Shown piece by piece: positions 56,185 to 64,000 of a stretch of DNA of 64,000 nucleotides. The notes below the pieces were generated by a model that saw only the letters and a program-made list of their open reading frames with translations, searched no databases and was not told the origin of the DNA. The translations under genes and the position numbers were made by a program. How positions within the stretch are numbered: the first letter of the stretch is position 1; every line of letters starts with the position of its first letter. This DNA comes from Halomonas sp. H10-9-1 (GTDB lineage Bacteria; Pseudomonadota; Gammaproteobacteria; Pseudomonadales; Halomonadaceae): the NCBI RefSeq assembly GCF_040147005.1, contig NZ_JAMSHO010000001.1, positions 3,224,001 to 3,288,000 on the forward strand, given 5' to 3'.

Positions 56185-56215
56185 AGTATAAAACCTATAC
56201 CAACTCGAGCTTCAA
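56185..56215 (-). promoter_or_regulatory. MerR-type promoter of the CDF gene
   Basis: Minus strand: -35 TTGAAG (56210-56215), 19-bp spacer, -10 TATACT (56185-56190). Same -35 and spacing as at cadA; the spacer dyad is weaker (GAGTTGGTATAGG). Confidence 0.7.
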
Positions 56216-56324
56216 GCCCGAATTATAATGAATACCGAGCCAAGGCTAGGCGTGGTGGAACTTTGCATAGTGGGCGCTGTAACAGACATGGTTACCATCT
56301 CCCATGCCCCGGAAGGAGCCCATT

Positions 56325-57743
56325 GTGATACCCAAGCCTCACTCGCACACCTGGCTGATGAGCCTAGCTTTACTCTTGATGCTGGCGACGCCAGTCCTCG
56401 CCGAGCCACGGCTGCCAGACTTCACGGCGCTGGTCGACAAGGCCGCGCCGGCCGTCGTCAACATCTCCACCTCACGGGAGGTTGAGAGGTCCATGACGTC
56501 CTCTCGGCAGTTTGGGGGGCAGGAGGTGCCGGAGATCTTTCGAGAGTTCTTCGGCGACCGCATCCCGATGCCACCCGGCGGGGCGCCCAATCGCAATGAG
56601 GAGCCACGTCAGTCACTGGGATCGGGCTTCATCTTCGATGAAGACGGCTACATCATGACCAACGCCCATGTGGTCAAGGATGCCGACGAGATCCTGGTGC
56701 GCCTCAACGACCGCCGTGAACTCGAGGCCGAGCTGGTTGGTGCCGACGAGAAGACCGACGTGGCGGTGCTCAAGGTCGAGGCGGACAACCTGCCCACCCT
56801 GGAGCTGGGCGAGTCCTCCGACCTCAAGGTCGGACAGTGGGTCGCCGCCATCGGCTCGCCCTTCGGCTTCGACCATTCCGTGACCGCGGGCATCATCAGC
56901 GCCATCAACCGTACCCTGCCCCAGGATGTTTATGTGCCCTTCATCCAGACCGACGTGGCCATAAACCCGGGTAACTCAGGCGGTCCGCTGTTCAACCTGG
57001 ACGGTGAGGTCGTGGGTATCAACTCCCAGATCCTGACCCGTAGCGGCGGTTATATGGGCCTTTCGTTTGCCATCCCGATCGATGTGGCCATGGATGTGGC
57101 CGACCAACTGCGTGATGACGGCTTCGTGAACCGTGGCTGGCTAGGTGTCAGGATCCAGCCGGTCTCCAAGGACCTGGCGGAATCCTTCGGCATGGAACAG
57201 GCGGAAGGAGCCTTGATCGCAGATCTGGACCCTCGCGGACCGGCAGCCAAGGGTGGTCTCCAAGCAGGAGACGTTATCCTGAAGGTGAATGGCGAGGAGG
57301 TGGATCATTCCACCACGCTTCCCCGACTTGTGGGCGAAGTGACGCCCGGTGAGGAAGTCGAACTCTCGGTGCTGCGCGATGGTGAAAAGCAGCCCATCAC
57401 CCTGACAGTCGGGGAGTGGCCGGATGTGGTTGCTAACCAGGGTGATAGCGACGGCGGTCCGGTGCGACTGGGTATTACAGTGCAGTCTCTGAGCGAGCTT
57501 GAGCGTCGCCAGCTGGGTATCAAGCAGGGCGTGCGTATCGTCAGCGTCGATCCCGCCGGCAGCGCGGCAGCGGCCGGGATCCGGCCAGGGGATGTGCTGA
57601 TGAGCATCGGCCAGCAGTCGGTGGAGAGTGCGGAGCAACTGGCCGATATGGCCGCCAACTTACCCCAAGAGCAAGTCGTCCCAGTGCTCATCAACCGCGA
57701 GGGCCGTTCCTACTTCGTTGCCTTACGCCCGGTGAGTAACTGA
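56325..57743 (+). CDS. HtrA/DegP-family periplasmic serine protease (MucD-like)
   Basis: 472 residues from a GTG six bases after GGAAGGAG; an ATG at 56304 is in frame but lacks a ribosome site. Signal peptide ending PVLA. Trypsin-like domain with the catalytic His in TNAHVVKDADE, Asp in KTDVAVLKVE and Ser in PGNSGGPLFNLDG, followed by two PDZ domains (GWLGVRIQPVSKDLAESFG; RLGITVQSLSELERRQLG). Degrades or refolds damaged envelope proteins. Confidence 0.94.
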   Translation: MIPKPHSHTWLMSLALLLMLATPVLAEPRLPDFTALVDKAAPAVVNISTSREVERSMTSSRQFGGQEVPEIFREFFGDRIPMPPGGAPNRNEEPRQSLGSGFIFDEDGYIMTNAHVVKDADEILVRLNDRRELEAELVGADEKTDVAVLKVEADNLPTLELGESSDLKVGQWVAAIGSPFGFDHSVTAGIISAINRTLPQDVYVPFIQTDVAINPGNSGGPLFNLDGEVVGINSQILTRSGGYMGLSFAIPIDVAMDVADQLRDDGFVNRGWLGVRIQPVSKDLAESFGMEQAEGALIADLDPRGPAAKGGLQAGDVILKVNGEEVDHSTTLPRLVGEVTPGEEVELSVLRDGEKQPITLTVGEWPDVVANQGDSDGGPVRLGITVQSLSELERRQLGIKQGVRIVSVDPAGSAAAAGIRPGDVLMSIGQQSVESAEQLADMAANLPQEQVVPVLINREGRSYFVALRPVSN

Positions 57744-57879
57744 CCTGTCCGGGACGTCGGCATTCGACTCCCTCAATGGCAAGGGCGTGGTGGGTCAGGG
57801 GGCAGACGGCCCGCTCCGCTCAGCAACCGCTTGTTGATGGAACGCGAGCATGTGGAGGGGCAGCCGAACAAAGCGAGGC

Positions 57880-58137
57880 CGTGCGCCTGCGCGGCGACGG
57901 CGCCATGGTAATCTTCGCTGCCGTGGGCGGTCGTTCGGTGGAGCTGCTGGCCATGCCGACCCCATCAAGGAGAAGAATACCACCGGTGGCGTGATCCGGG
58001 CGCGGCAGGATGCCGATGTACGGGTGGTGATGTTACCCCGCCTACGCCGAGAACGTCTCGCCGGCGTTCCTGTTCAACGGCATTGGTATTCCGCTGGCCA
58101 CAACCGGCTTGAGCTACCCGCAGGGGGCAAGCTCTGA
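57880..58137 (+). pseudogene. Ghost of a heavy-metal P-type ATPase
   Basis: Short frame-shifted pieces: GAMVIFAAVGGRSVELLAM, then DPIKEKN...DADVRVVML (matching the DPIK-E...VRVVMLTGD region of P1B ATPases), then after a deletion AFLFNGIGIPLATTGLSYP, matching the last helices. The rest of 57744-58186 holds no gene I can support. Confidence 0.5.
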
Positions 58138-58186
58138 GCTCAGAGCTTGGTCAAGGATTTGAAGCCGACACCATGTTGCGTGACGC

Positions 58187-58214
58187 CTATATTTCATTAT
58201 TGCATGAAATATAG
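58187..58214. promoter_or_regulatory. ArsR-type palindromic operator
   Basis: Perfect inverted repeat CTATATTTCA-N8-TGAAATATAG in an AT-rich patch 105 bp upstream of the MerF-like gene. The spacing and ATTTCA/TGAAAT core fit ArsR/SmtB operators; the ArsR gene at 58626 is the likely ligand-sensing repressor. Confidence 0.7.
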
Positions 58215-58318
58215 AGTTCATTTATTATTGAAATATTGACCCAGGACGATGGCGACATCGTCGCCAGACAGCCGATCGAGCTCATCCACTTAGCGCCCGA
58301 ACCCGAGAGGAACCCATC

Positions 58319-58621
58319 ATGAGCAAGACATCCTCCAGCCCCTCCGGCAAGGCCGTCGCGACGGGCGGCGTGCTGCTCACGGCCTGCGCGGTCTGCTGCG
58401 CCCCGCTGGTCGTCCCTTTCCTGGCCGCGTTCTTCGCCGCCGGTGGAGTCGGCCTAGCGCTGGCGGGACAGATCGGGCTCGGCATCGCCGCGCTTGGCGC
58501 GGTCGGCGGTTATCTCTACCTGCGCCGTCGCGTCGCATCGAAAAGGGCCGGAAGCTGCGGTTGCGGCCCAATCGGCGGTTGTGCCGATGCGGGCCAAGCG
58601 CAGCGCGACCCGAGGGCATGA
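58319..58621 (+). CDS. Small membrane protein, MerF/MerT-like cysteine layout
   Basis: 100 residues, two helices. ACAVCCAPLVVP in the first helix and GSCGCGPIGGCAD after the second resemble the vicinal cysteines of MerF/MerT mercury uptake proteins. Similarity is in layout rather than clear homology. Five bases before the ArsR gene. Confidence 0.65.
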   Translation: MSKTSSSPSGKAVATGGVLLTACAVCCAPLVVPFLAAFFAAGGVGLALAGQIGLGIAALGAVGGYLYLRRRVASKRAGSCGCGPIGGCADAGQAQRDPRA

Positions 58622-58625
58622 GTCC

Positions 58626-58979
58626 ATGGCACACGGTTGCGGACGCCAGAACAGCGACGACATCGTCGCCAGAAAACTGACCGCCCTCGCCCATCCCGTT
58701 CGCCTGGCGGCGATTCGCCAGTTGGCGGCGGCGGGCCCCACCGGCCTGGCGGCAGGCAGGCTCGCCGAGCGCCTCGACGTGGCGCCGAATGCGCTGACCT
58801 TCCACTTGCAGAAGCTGGCCGCCGCCGGCCTGGTCGAATCGCACCGCGAGGGCCAGTTCGTCTATTACCGCGCGGTGTTCGATGCCCTGCTGGCGTTGAC
58901 GGACCACCTGGTCGGTGCCTGCTGCAGCGAGGCCGAGGAAAGCTGCGGGCCCCGCTGCCCCACGTCTCGCGACCGGTGA
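58626..58979 (+). CDS. ArsR/SmtB-family repressor
   Basis: 117 residues from MAHGCGRQN. Winged HTH: RLAERLDVAPNALTFHLQKLAAAGLVESHREGQFVYYR. Cysteines at the C-terminus (GACCSEAEESCGPRC) could sense arsenic, mercury or another soft metal. Controls the operator at 58187 by inference. Confidence 0.88.
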   Translation: MAHGCGRQNSDDIVARKLTALAHPVRLAAIRQLAAAGPTGLAAGRLAERLDVAPNALTFHLQKLAAAGLVESHREGQFVYYRAVFDALLALTDHLVGACCSEAEESCGPRCPTSRDR

Positions 58980-59033
58980 CCCTCCGCCTCGCCTGAGGGT
59001 CCATCCACACCGTTCATCAAAAGGGAGCGCAAG

Positions 59034-59483
59034 ATGATCCAGACAGTCCCCACCAAACCCTCCTGGCCAAGGGCGATCGGCATCGGGATCGCGGTGTCGG
59101 TGCTCACCGCCATCGTGATGGTCGCCTTGTTGAAGGCTGGCGTATCCCCCTTCCCGAAGCCCCCTTCTCTGGCCTTCGCCGAGACCTTGCTGGGACGGCC
59201 CCTGCCGATGCCGATCGGCCTGCTCTTCCATACGGTCTACGTGACCTTCTGATCGGTGGTGTTCGTGCGCTATTTCCCGCGCAAGACCCTGCCGACCGCG
59301 CTGGGCCTGGCCGCCGTGCTGTGGGTCGTGATCCTGGTGGTGTTCTTCCCCGTGGTGGGCTGGGGACTCGCCGGCCTGGCTATCGGTCCCCAACTGATTC
59401 CGGCGTCCGCCCTGCCGCACCTGCTGTTCGGCCTGCTGCTGTGGGGGCTGGACCGTTATCTGGGCAGGCACGGCGGGTCATGA
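59034..59483 (+). pseudogene. Four-helix membrane protein with internal TGA
   Basis: A 150-codon frame (MIQTVPTKPSWPRAIG...) continues after a single TGA at 59250-59252: LFHTVYVTF-stop-SVVFVRYFPRKTL...LLLWGLDRYLGRHGGS. A tryptophan (TGG) is the natural reading of that codon. Either a recent nonsense mutation or readthrough. The family is unknown to me. Its end overlaps the ATG option of the thioredoxin gene. Confidence 0.7.
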
Positions 59484-59545
59484 CACATCCTGAACGAACG
59501 TCGGCGGTCGCTACCGCCCAAGTGATAGCAAGAGGAAAAAGACTC

Positions 59546-59956
59546 GTGATTCGCAAACCACTCTCGGCCCTGACGGGATATGTCGTGTTGCTGTTTTCCC
59601 TGATATTGGCACCGGCGGCGATGGCGTTGGACGCCGAGCCGTTCAGCATGGAGCGGTTCGAGACGTTGCAGGAGCAGGGGGAAAGTGTGCTGGTGCACAT
59701 CAGCGCGCCATGGTGTCCGAACTGCCAGAGGCAAAAGCAGGTTCTCACCGAATACCAGCAGCAGTACCCGGACGCCGGGCTGCATATCCTGAACGTGGAC
59801 TACGATACCCAGAAGCAATGGGTGACCCATTTCAAGGCCCCACATCAGTCGACGCTGGTGCTGTTCTCGGGCACCGAGCAGGTCTGGTTCGCCGTCGGGG
59901 AAACTCGCAAGGAGAAGATTTTCAGCCAACTCAATGCCGTGACCGATGGCTCTTGA
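59546..59956 (+). CDS. Periplasmic thioredoxin-family protein
   Basis: 136 residues from GTG at 59546, giving a clean signal peptide (IRKPLSALTGYVVLLFSLILAPAAMA); an ATG at 59480 would add 22 residues. Redox site APWCPNCQRQK near 55. Ends 11 bases inside the next ccdA-like gene, so the two are coupled as a periplasmic reductant pair. Confidence 0.88.
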   Translation: MIRKPLSALTGYVVLLFSLILAPAAMALDAEPFSMERFETLQEQGESVLVHISAPWCPNCQRQKQVLTEYQQQYPDAGLHILNVDYDTQKQWVTHFKAPHQSTLVLFSGTEQVWFAVGETRKEKIFSQLNAVTDGS

Positions 59957-60653
59957 ACTGACGGCGCTCCCCCTCGCCTTCCTGGCGGGGGTGGTGGGCA
60001 TCCTCTCGCCCTGCGTCTGGCCCCTGGTACCGGTGGTCATCGCCTCGTCCACCACCACCGGTCGCTTCGGCCCCCTGGCCCTGGCCGGTGGGTTGAGCCT
60101 GTCCTTCGCCGTGGCCGGCAGTGTGCTGATGTTTTTCCTGGTCAACCTGGGGCTGGACCCGGAATCGTTCCGTTACCTCGCCGCCGTCATCCTGCTGGCC
60201 GCCGGGGCCATGCTGGTGATCAAGCCCCTGGCCAACCGCCTGACATCGGGGCTGTCGTTTGTAACGTCCCGGTGGAATCTCGACGCCAGCGCCGAGCGCT
60301 GGTATGGCCAATTCGGCGTGGGCCTGCTGCTGGGCCTCGTCTGGCTTCCCTGTGTGGGCCCCACCCTGGGCGCAGCGATCGGGCTGGCGTCCATGGGCCA
60401 GCAGATGGGCCTCGCCTTTCTGGTGATGCTGATGTTCGGCGCGGGCACGGCGGCGGTCCTGCTGGCGGCCGGCCTGTTGTCGAGCCGGGCGATCGCCCGC
60501 TGGAATGCCACGGCCATGAAGAGCGCGGACCTCGGTAAACGCCTGCTGGGCTGGACACTACTGCTGTTGGGAGGACTCGTGCTCACCGGCGTCGACAAGG
60601 TCCTGCAGACCTGGGCGGTGCAGATGCTTCCCGCTTGGGTGACGGGCCTGTAG
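59946..60653 (+). CDS. CcdA/DsbD-beta-like membrane thiol electron carrier
   Basis: 235 residues, six helices. Cysteine motifs GILSPCVWPLVPVV near 20 and VWLPCVGPTLGAAIG near 137. It moves reducing power to the neighbouring thioredoxin. Only distantly like the two other CcdA copies in the window. Confidence 0.88.
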   Translation: MALELTALPLAFLAGVVGILSPCVWPLVPVVIASSTTTGRFGPLALAGGLSLSFAVAGSVLMFFLVNLGLDPESFRYLAAVILLAAGAMLVIKPLANRLTSGLSFVTSRWNLDASAERWYGQFGVGLLLGLVWLPCVGPTLGAAIGLASMGQQMGLAFLVMLMFGAGTAAVLLAAGLLSSRAIARWNATAMKSADLGKRLLGWTLLLLGGLVLTGVDKVLQTWAVQMLPAWVTGL

Positions 60654-60766
60654 GGGATTCCTGCGGGACAGTCCTTGCGCCGGCGTTCAACCGGGAAACC
60701 AGGAAGAGAGGCCGGAAAGCCTCGGCGAGGATGGAAGAGGAACATCACGCCAAGCCAGGAGGTACC

Positions 60767-61090
60767 ATGACAACGATCGATACCGCCACCCTACGTGACT
60801 GGCAGCGGCGACACCGGGAGTTCACCCTGGTGGATACCCTGCCGGCCGAGACCTTCACCAAGGGACACCTGCCGGGGGCCATCAACATCGTCTCCGACGA
60901 CATCCTGGACGAGGCGCCCCGCCGGCTACCCGACAGGCAAGCGACCATCGTCGTGTATTGTACCAGTGAAGACTGCAAACGGGCCGGCCGTGCCGCCGAA
61001 CGACTGGCCCGCCTCGGCTACACCGCGGTCTACCACTATGTGGGTGGAAAGAAGGCCTGGTTGGCCGAAGGCTTGACACTGGAACACTGA
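60767..61090 (+). CDS. Rhodanese-like sulfurtransferase domain protein
   Basis: 107 residues, single rhodanese domain, cytosolic. Active-site loop VVYCTSEDCKRAG with Cys near 66; typical GHLPGAINIV and GGKKAWLAEGLTLE ends. May transfer sulfane sulfur or bind arsenate/cyanide-linked thiols. ATG after GGAGG. Confidence 0.9.
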   Translation: MTTIDTATLRDWQRRHREFTLVDTLPAETFTKGHLPGAINIVSDDILDEAPRRLPDRQATIVVYCTSEDCKRAGRAAERLARLGYTAVYHYVGGKKAWLAEGLTLEH

Positions 61091-61105
61091 GAAGGATCCT
61101 CTCCC

Positions 61106-62071
61106 GTGCGCGACTGGCTGGAACGCCAGCAATCCTGGATCTATCTAATTGGTATCCTGGCAGGCCTGGCCATCGGGCTGGGCCTGCCGGACGTGACCTC
61201 ACGCCTTGAAGCCGTTCTCTGGCCGCTGCTCGGCGGGCTGCTCTATGCCACCTTTACCCAGGTGCCGCTGACGCGAATCGGCCAGGGCCTCAAGGATTGG
61301 CGCTTCCTGGCGGCCCTGCTGCTCGGCAACTTCGTGGTGATCCCCCTAGTCCTAGGCGGGCTGATGACCCTCCTGCCCGTATCAGTCGCCGTGCAAGCCG
61401 GCGTGCTGCTGGTGCTGCTCGTCCCCTGTACCGACTGGTTCATCAGCTTCACCCACCTCGGCAAAGGCGATGCCGGCCGAGCCATTGCCGCCACACCGGT
61501 GCTCCTGCTCGCGCAGCTGCTGGCCCTGCCCGTCTATCTCTGGCTCTTCCTGGGCGCGGAGTGGCTTCAGACCGCCATCAGCACCCATCTGCTCGGCGCC
61601 TTTGCGGGGCTGATCCTCACGCCTCTGGCCCTGGCCTGGATGACCGAGCGCCTGGCCGAGCGCAGCCTCAATACCAGGCGGTGGGTGCATGGCCTGGGCA
61701 TGCTGCCCGTGCCGCTACTGGCACTGGTAGTCTTCGTCATCGCGGCATCGCAGGTGACGACCGTGGCCGGCCTCACCGGGGTGTTGCTGCAGGTGCTGTT
61801 GATCTTCGTCGCCTACTTGATCTTCGCCGCGTTCCTGGGCAAGACCCTCGGCAGACTGTTCCAGCTCCCCACGCGTTCGGCCAGAACCTTGACCTTCAGC
61901 TTCGGCACCCGCAACTCCTTTGTGGTGCTGCCCATCGCCTTGGCGCTGCCCGAGGCCTGGCAAGCCGCCGTGGTGGTCATCGTCTTCCAGTCGCTGGTCG
62001 AACTGTTCGGCATGGTGGCCTACCTGAGCTGGGTGCCGGGCAAGTTGATCCCAGACCCCTCTCCCTCCTAG
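61106..62071 (+). CDS. Acr3/BASS-family arsenic-resistance-type permease
   Basis: 321 residues from GTG (RDWLERQQSW), ten helices. VLLVPCTDWFISFTHLGKGD matches the conserved Cys-containing helix 4 of Acr3-type arsenite exporters; GTRNSFVVLPIALALP is the second BASS repeat signature. Probably exports arsenite or a related oxyanion, consistent with the ArsR gene in the same group. Confidence 0.85.
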   Translation: MRDWLERQQSWIYLIGILAGLAIGLGLPDVTSRLEAVLWPLLGGLLYATFTQVPLTRIGQGLKDWRFLAALLLGNFVVIPLVLGGLMTLLPVSVAVQAGVLLVLLVPCTDWFISFTHLGKGDAGRAIAATPVLLLAQLLALPVYLWLFLGAEWLQTAISTHLLGAFAGLILTPLALAWMTERLAERSLNTRRWVHGLGMLPVPLLALVVFVIAASQVTTVAGLTGVLLQVLLIFVAYLIFAAFLGKTLGRLFQLPTRSARTLTFSFGTRNSFVVLPIALALPEAWQAAVVVIVFQSLVELFGMVAYLSWVPGKLIPDPSPS

Positions 62072-62235
62072 CCGCACGGCTCCGTGACGCCACCTCTCGG
62101 CGGCGCCTGGCGATCTGCACCATGGCCCCGACCGGAGGGTAGTTCACCGGACGCAACCCTTGAGTAAACCAAGCACCCATCAACCGAGAAATCCGGTGAG
62201 GCAGAGAGTAGGGACCTTTTTGCGATAACCAGAAA

Positions 62236-62258
62236 TCAACCAGATATTCCGGATACCC
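62236..62258 (-). repeat. Right terminal inverted repeat of the transposon
   Basis: Reads GGGTATCCGGA...TGGTTGA on the minus strand; three mismatches to the left end. 62072-62235 between the last cargo gene and this repeat shows no gene. Confidence 0.93.
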
Positions 62259-62266
62259 TCTATTTC
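62259..62266. repeat. Right target-site duplication TCTATTTC
   Basis: Exact copy of 41465-41472. Confidence 0.95.
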
Positions 62267-64000
62267 TTTCAGGGAAAAGAGAAACTATTCAGGCCCTGGG
62301 AGATAAAATTTCCGAGATAGAGAACAACACTGCCTTAGCGGAGGATTTTTTAAAGCTTGAAAAAGCTGTACTTCCCGGTCGCAGTCAAAAAATTGCAGGA
62401 GAGTTTAGCGAGGCTAGCGAACCTGTTGAAGTGATTCTTCATTTTGATAGTGCCAAGGACATGAAATGGGAACCTTCTTTCATTGAGTTCGCTGAAAAGC
62501 ACAACATTGATCTTGGAATATCTCGCTCATATCAAAGTAGGGGGCTATTATTTATCCCTGCGCGAGGTGGCCGCTCAGAAGTAGAAGAACTAGCGGATTT
62601 TTCTTTTATCCGCATGATTAGACCTATGCCAAAACTACGGACCATCGATGCGCCTACGATGTTAAAGGCTCAACGATTCGAGTCTGTGGCTTCAATTCCT
62701 AACAGCAACTCGCTAGACGAAAGTTTTAGGGTTGCTATTTTTGATGGGGGCTTGCCACCCGAACACCCATATGGACGCTGGGTAAACCATATCGATCCGC
62801 CTAAGAGCACAAAAATAGGAGCCCCAGTTAAGAATTTTGTTAACCATGGTGCGCTAGTAACTTCAGCTTTTTTATTCGGCCACGTTAGACCAGGAAATCT
62901 AGAAAGGCCCTATGCCTCAGTAGATCATTACCGTGTGCTGGGGAATGGGTTAACTTCCTCAAGCTTATACGATGTATTAATCTACGTAGACGAGATTCTC
63001 TCACAGACAAATTATCCAATAATCTCTTTTAGCATCGGCCCGCATGAAGTGGCTGGTGATGATGTAACCGCCTGGACTGCTATGTTGGATGATCATCTGG
63101 GTAGCGGTAATTGTCTTGGTGGTGTAGCTGTGGGCAATGATGGAGAAAAACCATGGCCGGAATCCAGAATTCAAGTTCCAAGTGATTGTGTTAATGCTTT
63201 GTCAGTAGGAGCTACTGATAGCATGATGGAGAGCTGGAAAAGAGCTCCATATAGTTCTATAGGGCCAGGTAGGAACCCTGGCTTAATAAAGCCCGACGTA
63301 GTAGCCTTCGGAGGGGTTGAGGGGAATTCTTTTCATTTTATTTCCCCCCAGCTAACCGTTGTAGAAAATCGAGGAACCAGCTTCGCAACACCATATGCAA
63401 TGCGTATAGCTGCAGGACTGAAAGCCTACCTAGGATCTGATTTAACCCCAACTGCTATCCGTGCACTGATGGTTCATTCTGCATCCTCGAACAGCCAACC
63501 TATTGATGAAGTTGGTTGGGGCATGGTATGCGATGTCATTGAAACAATCACCTGCCAAGATGGGGAAATTAAGGTTCTTTACAAGGGTAGGCTTGAGCCA
63601 GGGAAAGTTATGCGAGCACCAATTCCATTGCCTGATGATCAATTAAAAGGAAACGTAGAAATTCGCGCCACGTTCTGCTATACCTGTAACACTGACCCAC
63701 ACACCCCTGGAGAATACACTCGTGCAGGTCTAGACATTAGATTTAGGCCACATAAAGATAAGTTCAACAAGACGGAGGCCAGAATTAGAAAAACGGGAAA
63801 GGGAAAGATAGACCCCCTCTTTCCTGACACAGAGTCCTTCTTTACAAAACAAGACTTTGCCTCTGAAGCGGATTTACGCTCCGACGCCCACAAATGGGAT
63901 ACTATTAGAAAAAACTCAGTAACCAAAAGAGGGACATCGCTTAATCGTCCTGTATTCGACATACACTATGTTGCGAGAGAACCAGGGAGCAATACTTCCC
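62266..64000 (+). pseudogene. ietS: Subtilase (IetS-like), 3' part, continues past window
   Basis: Open frame of 578 codons in register with 41109-41472 once the transposon is removed. S8 peptidase triad: Asp in FRVAIFDGGLP, His in FVNHGALVTSAFLFG, Ser in NRGTSFATPYAMRIAAG. Oxyanion region GGVAVGNDGEKPWP. AT-rich like ietA. No start codon and ribosome site suitable for independent expression is evident at the junction, so the protease is most likely inactive. Confidence 0.9.

Larger units (their letters stand above)
41473..62258. mobile_element. 20.8-kb ISL3-family transposon carrying metal and envelope genes
   Basis: Ends are inverted repeats starting GGGTATCCGGA, 20 of 23 positions alike (41473-41495 and 62236-62258), flanked by an exact 8-bp duplication. 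There is one ISL3 transposase at the left end and about 22 cargo genes or gene relics. ISL3 elements with passengers are known: ISPpu12 of Pseudomonas carries lspA, a CDF pump and a MerR-type regulator. This element contains the same three functions but is far larger. The surrounding AT-rich subtilase gene is restored when the element is removed. Confidence 0.93.

Overview
The window looks like an accessory region of a high-GC marine or halophilic gammaproteobacterium, most likely Halomonadaceae. That rests on codon use, a TAXI-type TRAP transporter, metF and an AEC carrier in the first 5 kb; it is inference, since there is no rRNA or other phylogenetic marker. Only about 1-5.2 kb looks like ordinary chromosome. 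The rest is layered mobile DNA: metal-handling genes, a decaying defence island and at least seven insertion-sequence units.

Region by region. (1) 1-5.2 kb: 3' part of a TAXI TRAP solute receptor, its fused permease, metF and an AEC transporter. (2) 5.2-5.9 kb: an intact nuoA followed at once by only the 3' end of nuoN, as if a complex I operon had collapsed. (3) 6-26.5 kb: a metal and respiration island with ccdA, lgt, a DmeF-like CDF pump, a small lipoprotein, a YVTN propeller protein, ccmFGHI, and two copper modules (SHOCT-CopA-DUF3141-hypothetical; YHS-DUF5676-ICMT). It is cut by IS3, IS1182 and IS1380 elements. Both copper modules have the same 19-bp-spacer promoter, and four sites in this island carry the same 11-bp-period CTGAAT tandem. 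(4) 26.5-30.4 kb: a complete IS21 element abutting a truncated second one. (5) 30.4-41.5 kb: an accessory/defence zone with a zinc-ribbon protein pair of unknown function, a frameshifted CoiA-like gene, a type III restriction-modification locus damaged in both subunits, an IS66 deletion relic, and an AT-rich AAA-ATPase/subtilase pair matching the IetAS anti-phage architecture.

(6) 41,473-62,258: the main discovery. A single 20,786-bp transposon with ISL3-type terminal repeats (20 of 23 matching) and one ISL3 transposase sits inside the subtilase gene, flanked by an exact 8-bp target duplication (TCTATTTC). Removing the element and one duplication restores the subtilase frame, which resumes at 62,266 and runs off the window. 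The cargo is a metal-efflux and envelope-maintenance set: SCO and PCuAC copper chaperones, CtaG, L,D-transpeptidase, Lnt, LspA, a Zn/Cd/Pb P-type ATPase, CcdA, MerR, ZIP, M23 peptidase, DsbA-like thioredoxin, CDF pump and HtrA. It is followed by an ArsR-controlled group: MerF-like protein, a membrane protein with an internal TGA, thioredoxin, second CcdA, rhodanese, and an Acr3/BASS-type permease. Two promoters inside it share the MerR-type architecture (19-bp spacer), suggesting one regulator controls both the P-type ATPase and the CDF pump.

How the genes may work together: with lgt at 7.0 kb, the window carries accessory copies of all three lipoprotein-maturation enzymes (Lgt, LspA, Lnt), plus several disulfide-exchange proteins, cytochrome c and cytochrome oxidase assembly factors, periplasmic protease and peptidoglycan enzymes. 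I read this as a mobile kit that pumps metals out and also replaces or repairs envelope and respiratory functions that metals damage. That reading is inference; the gene content and the transposon boundaries are seen directly.
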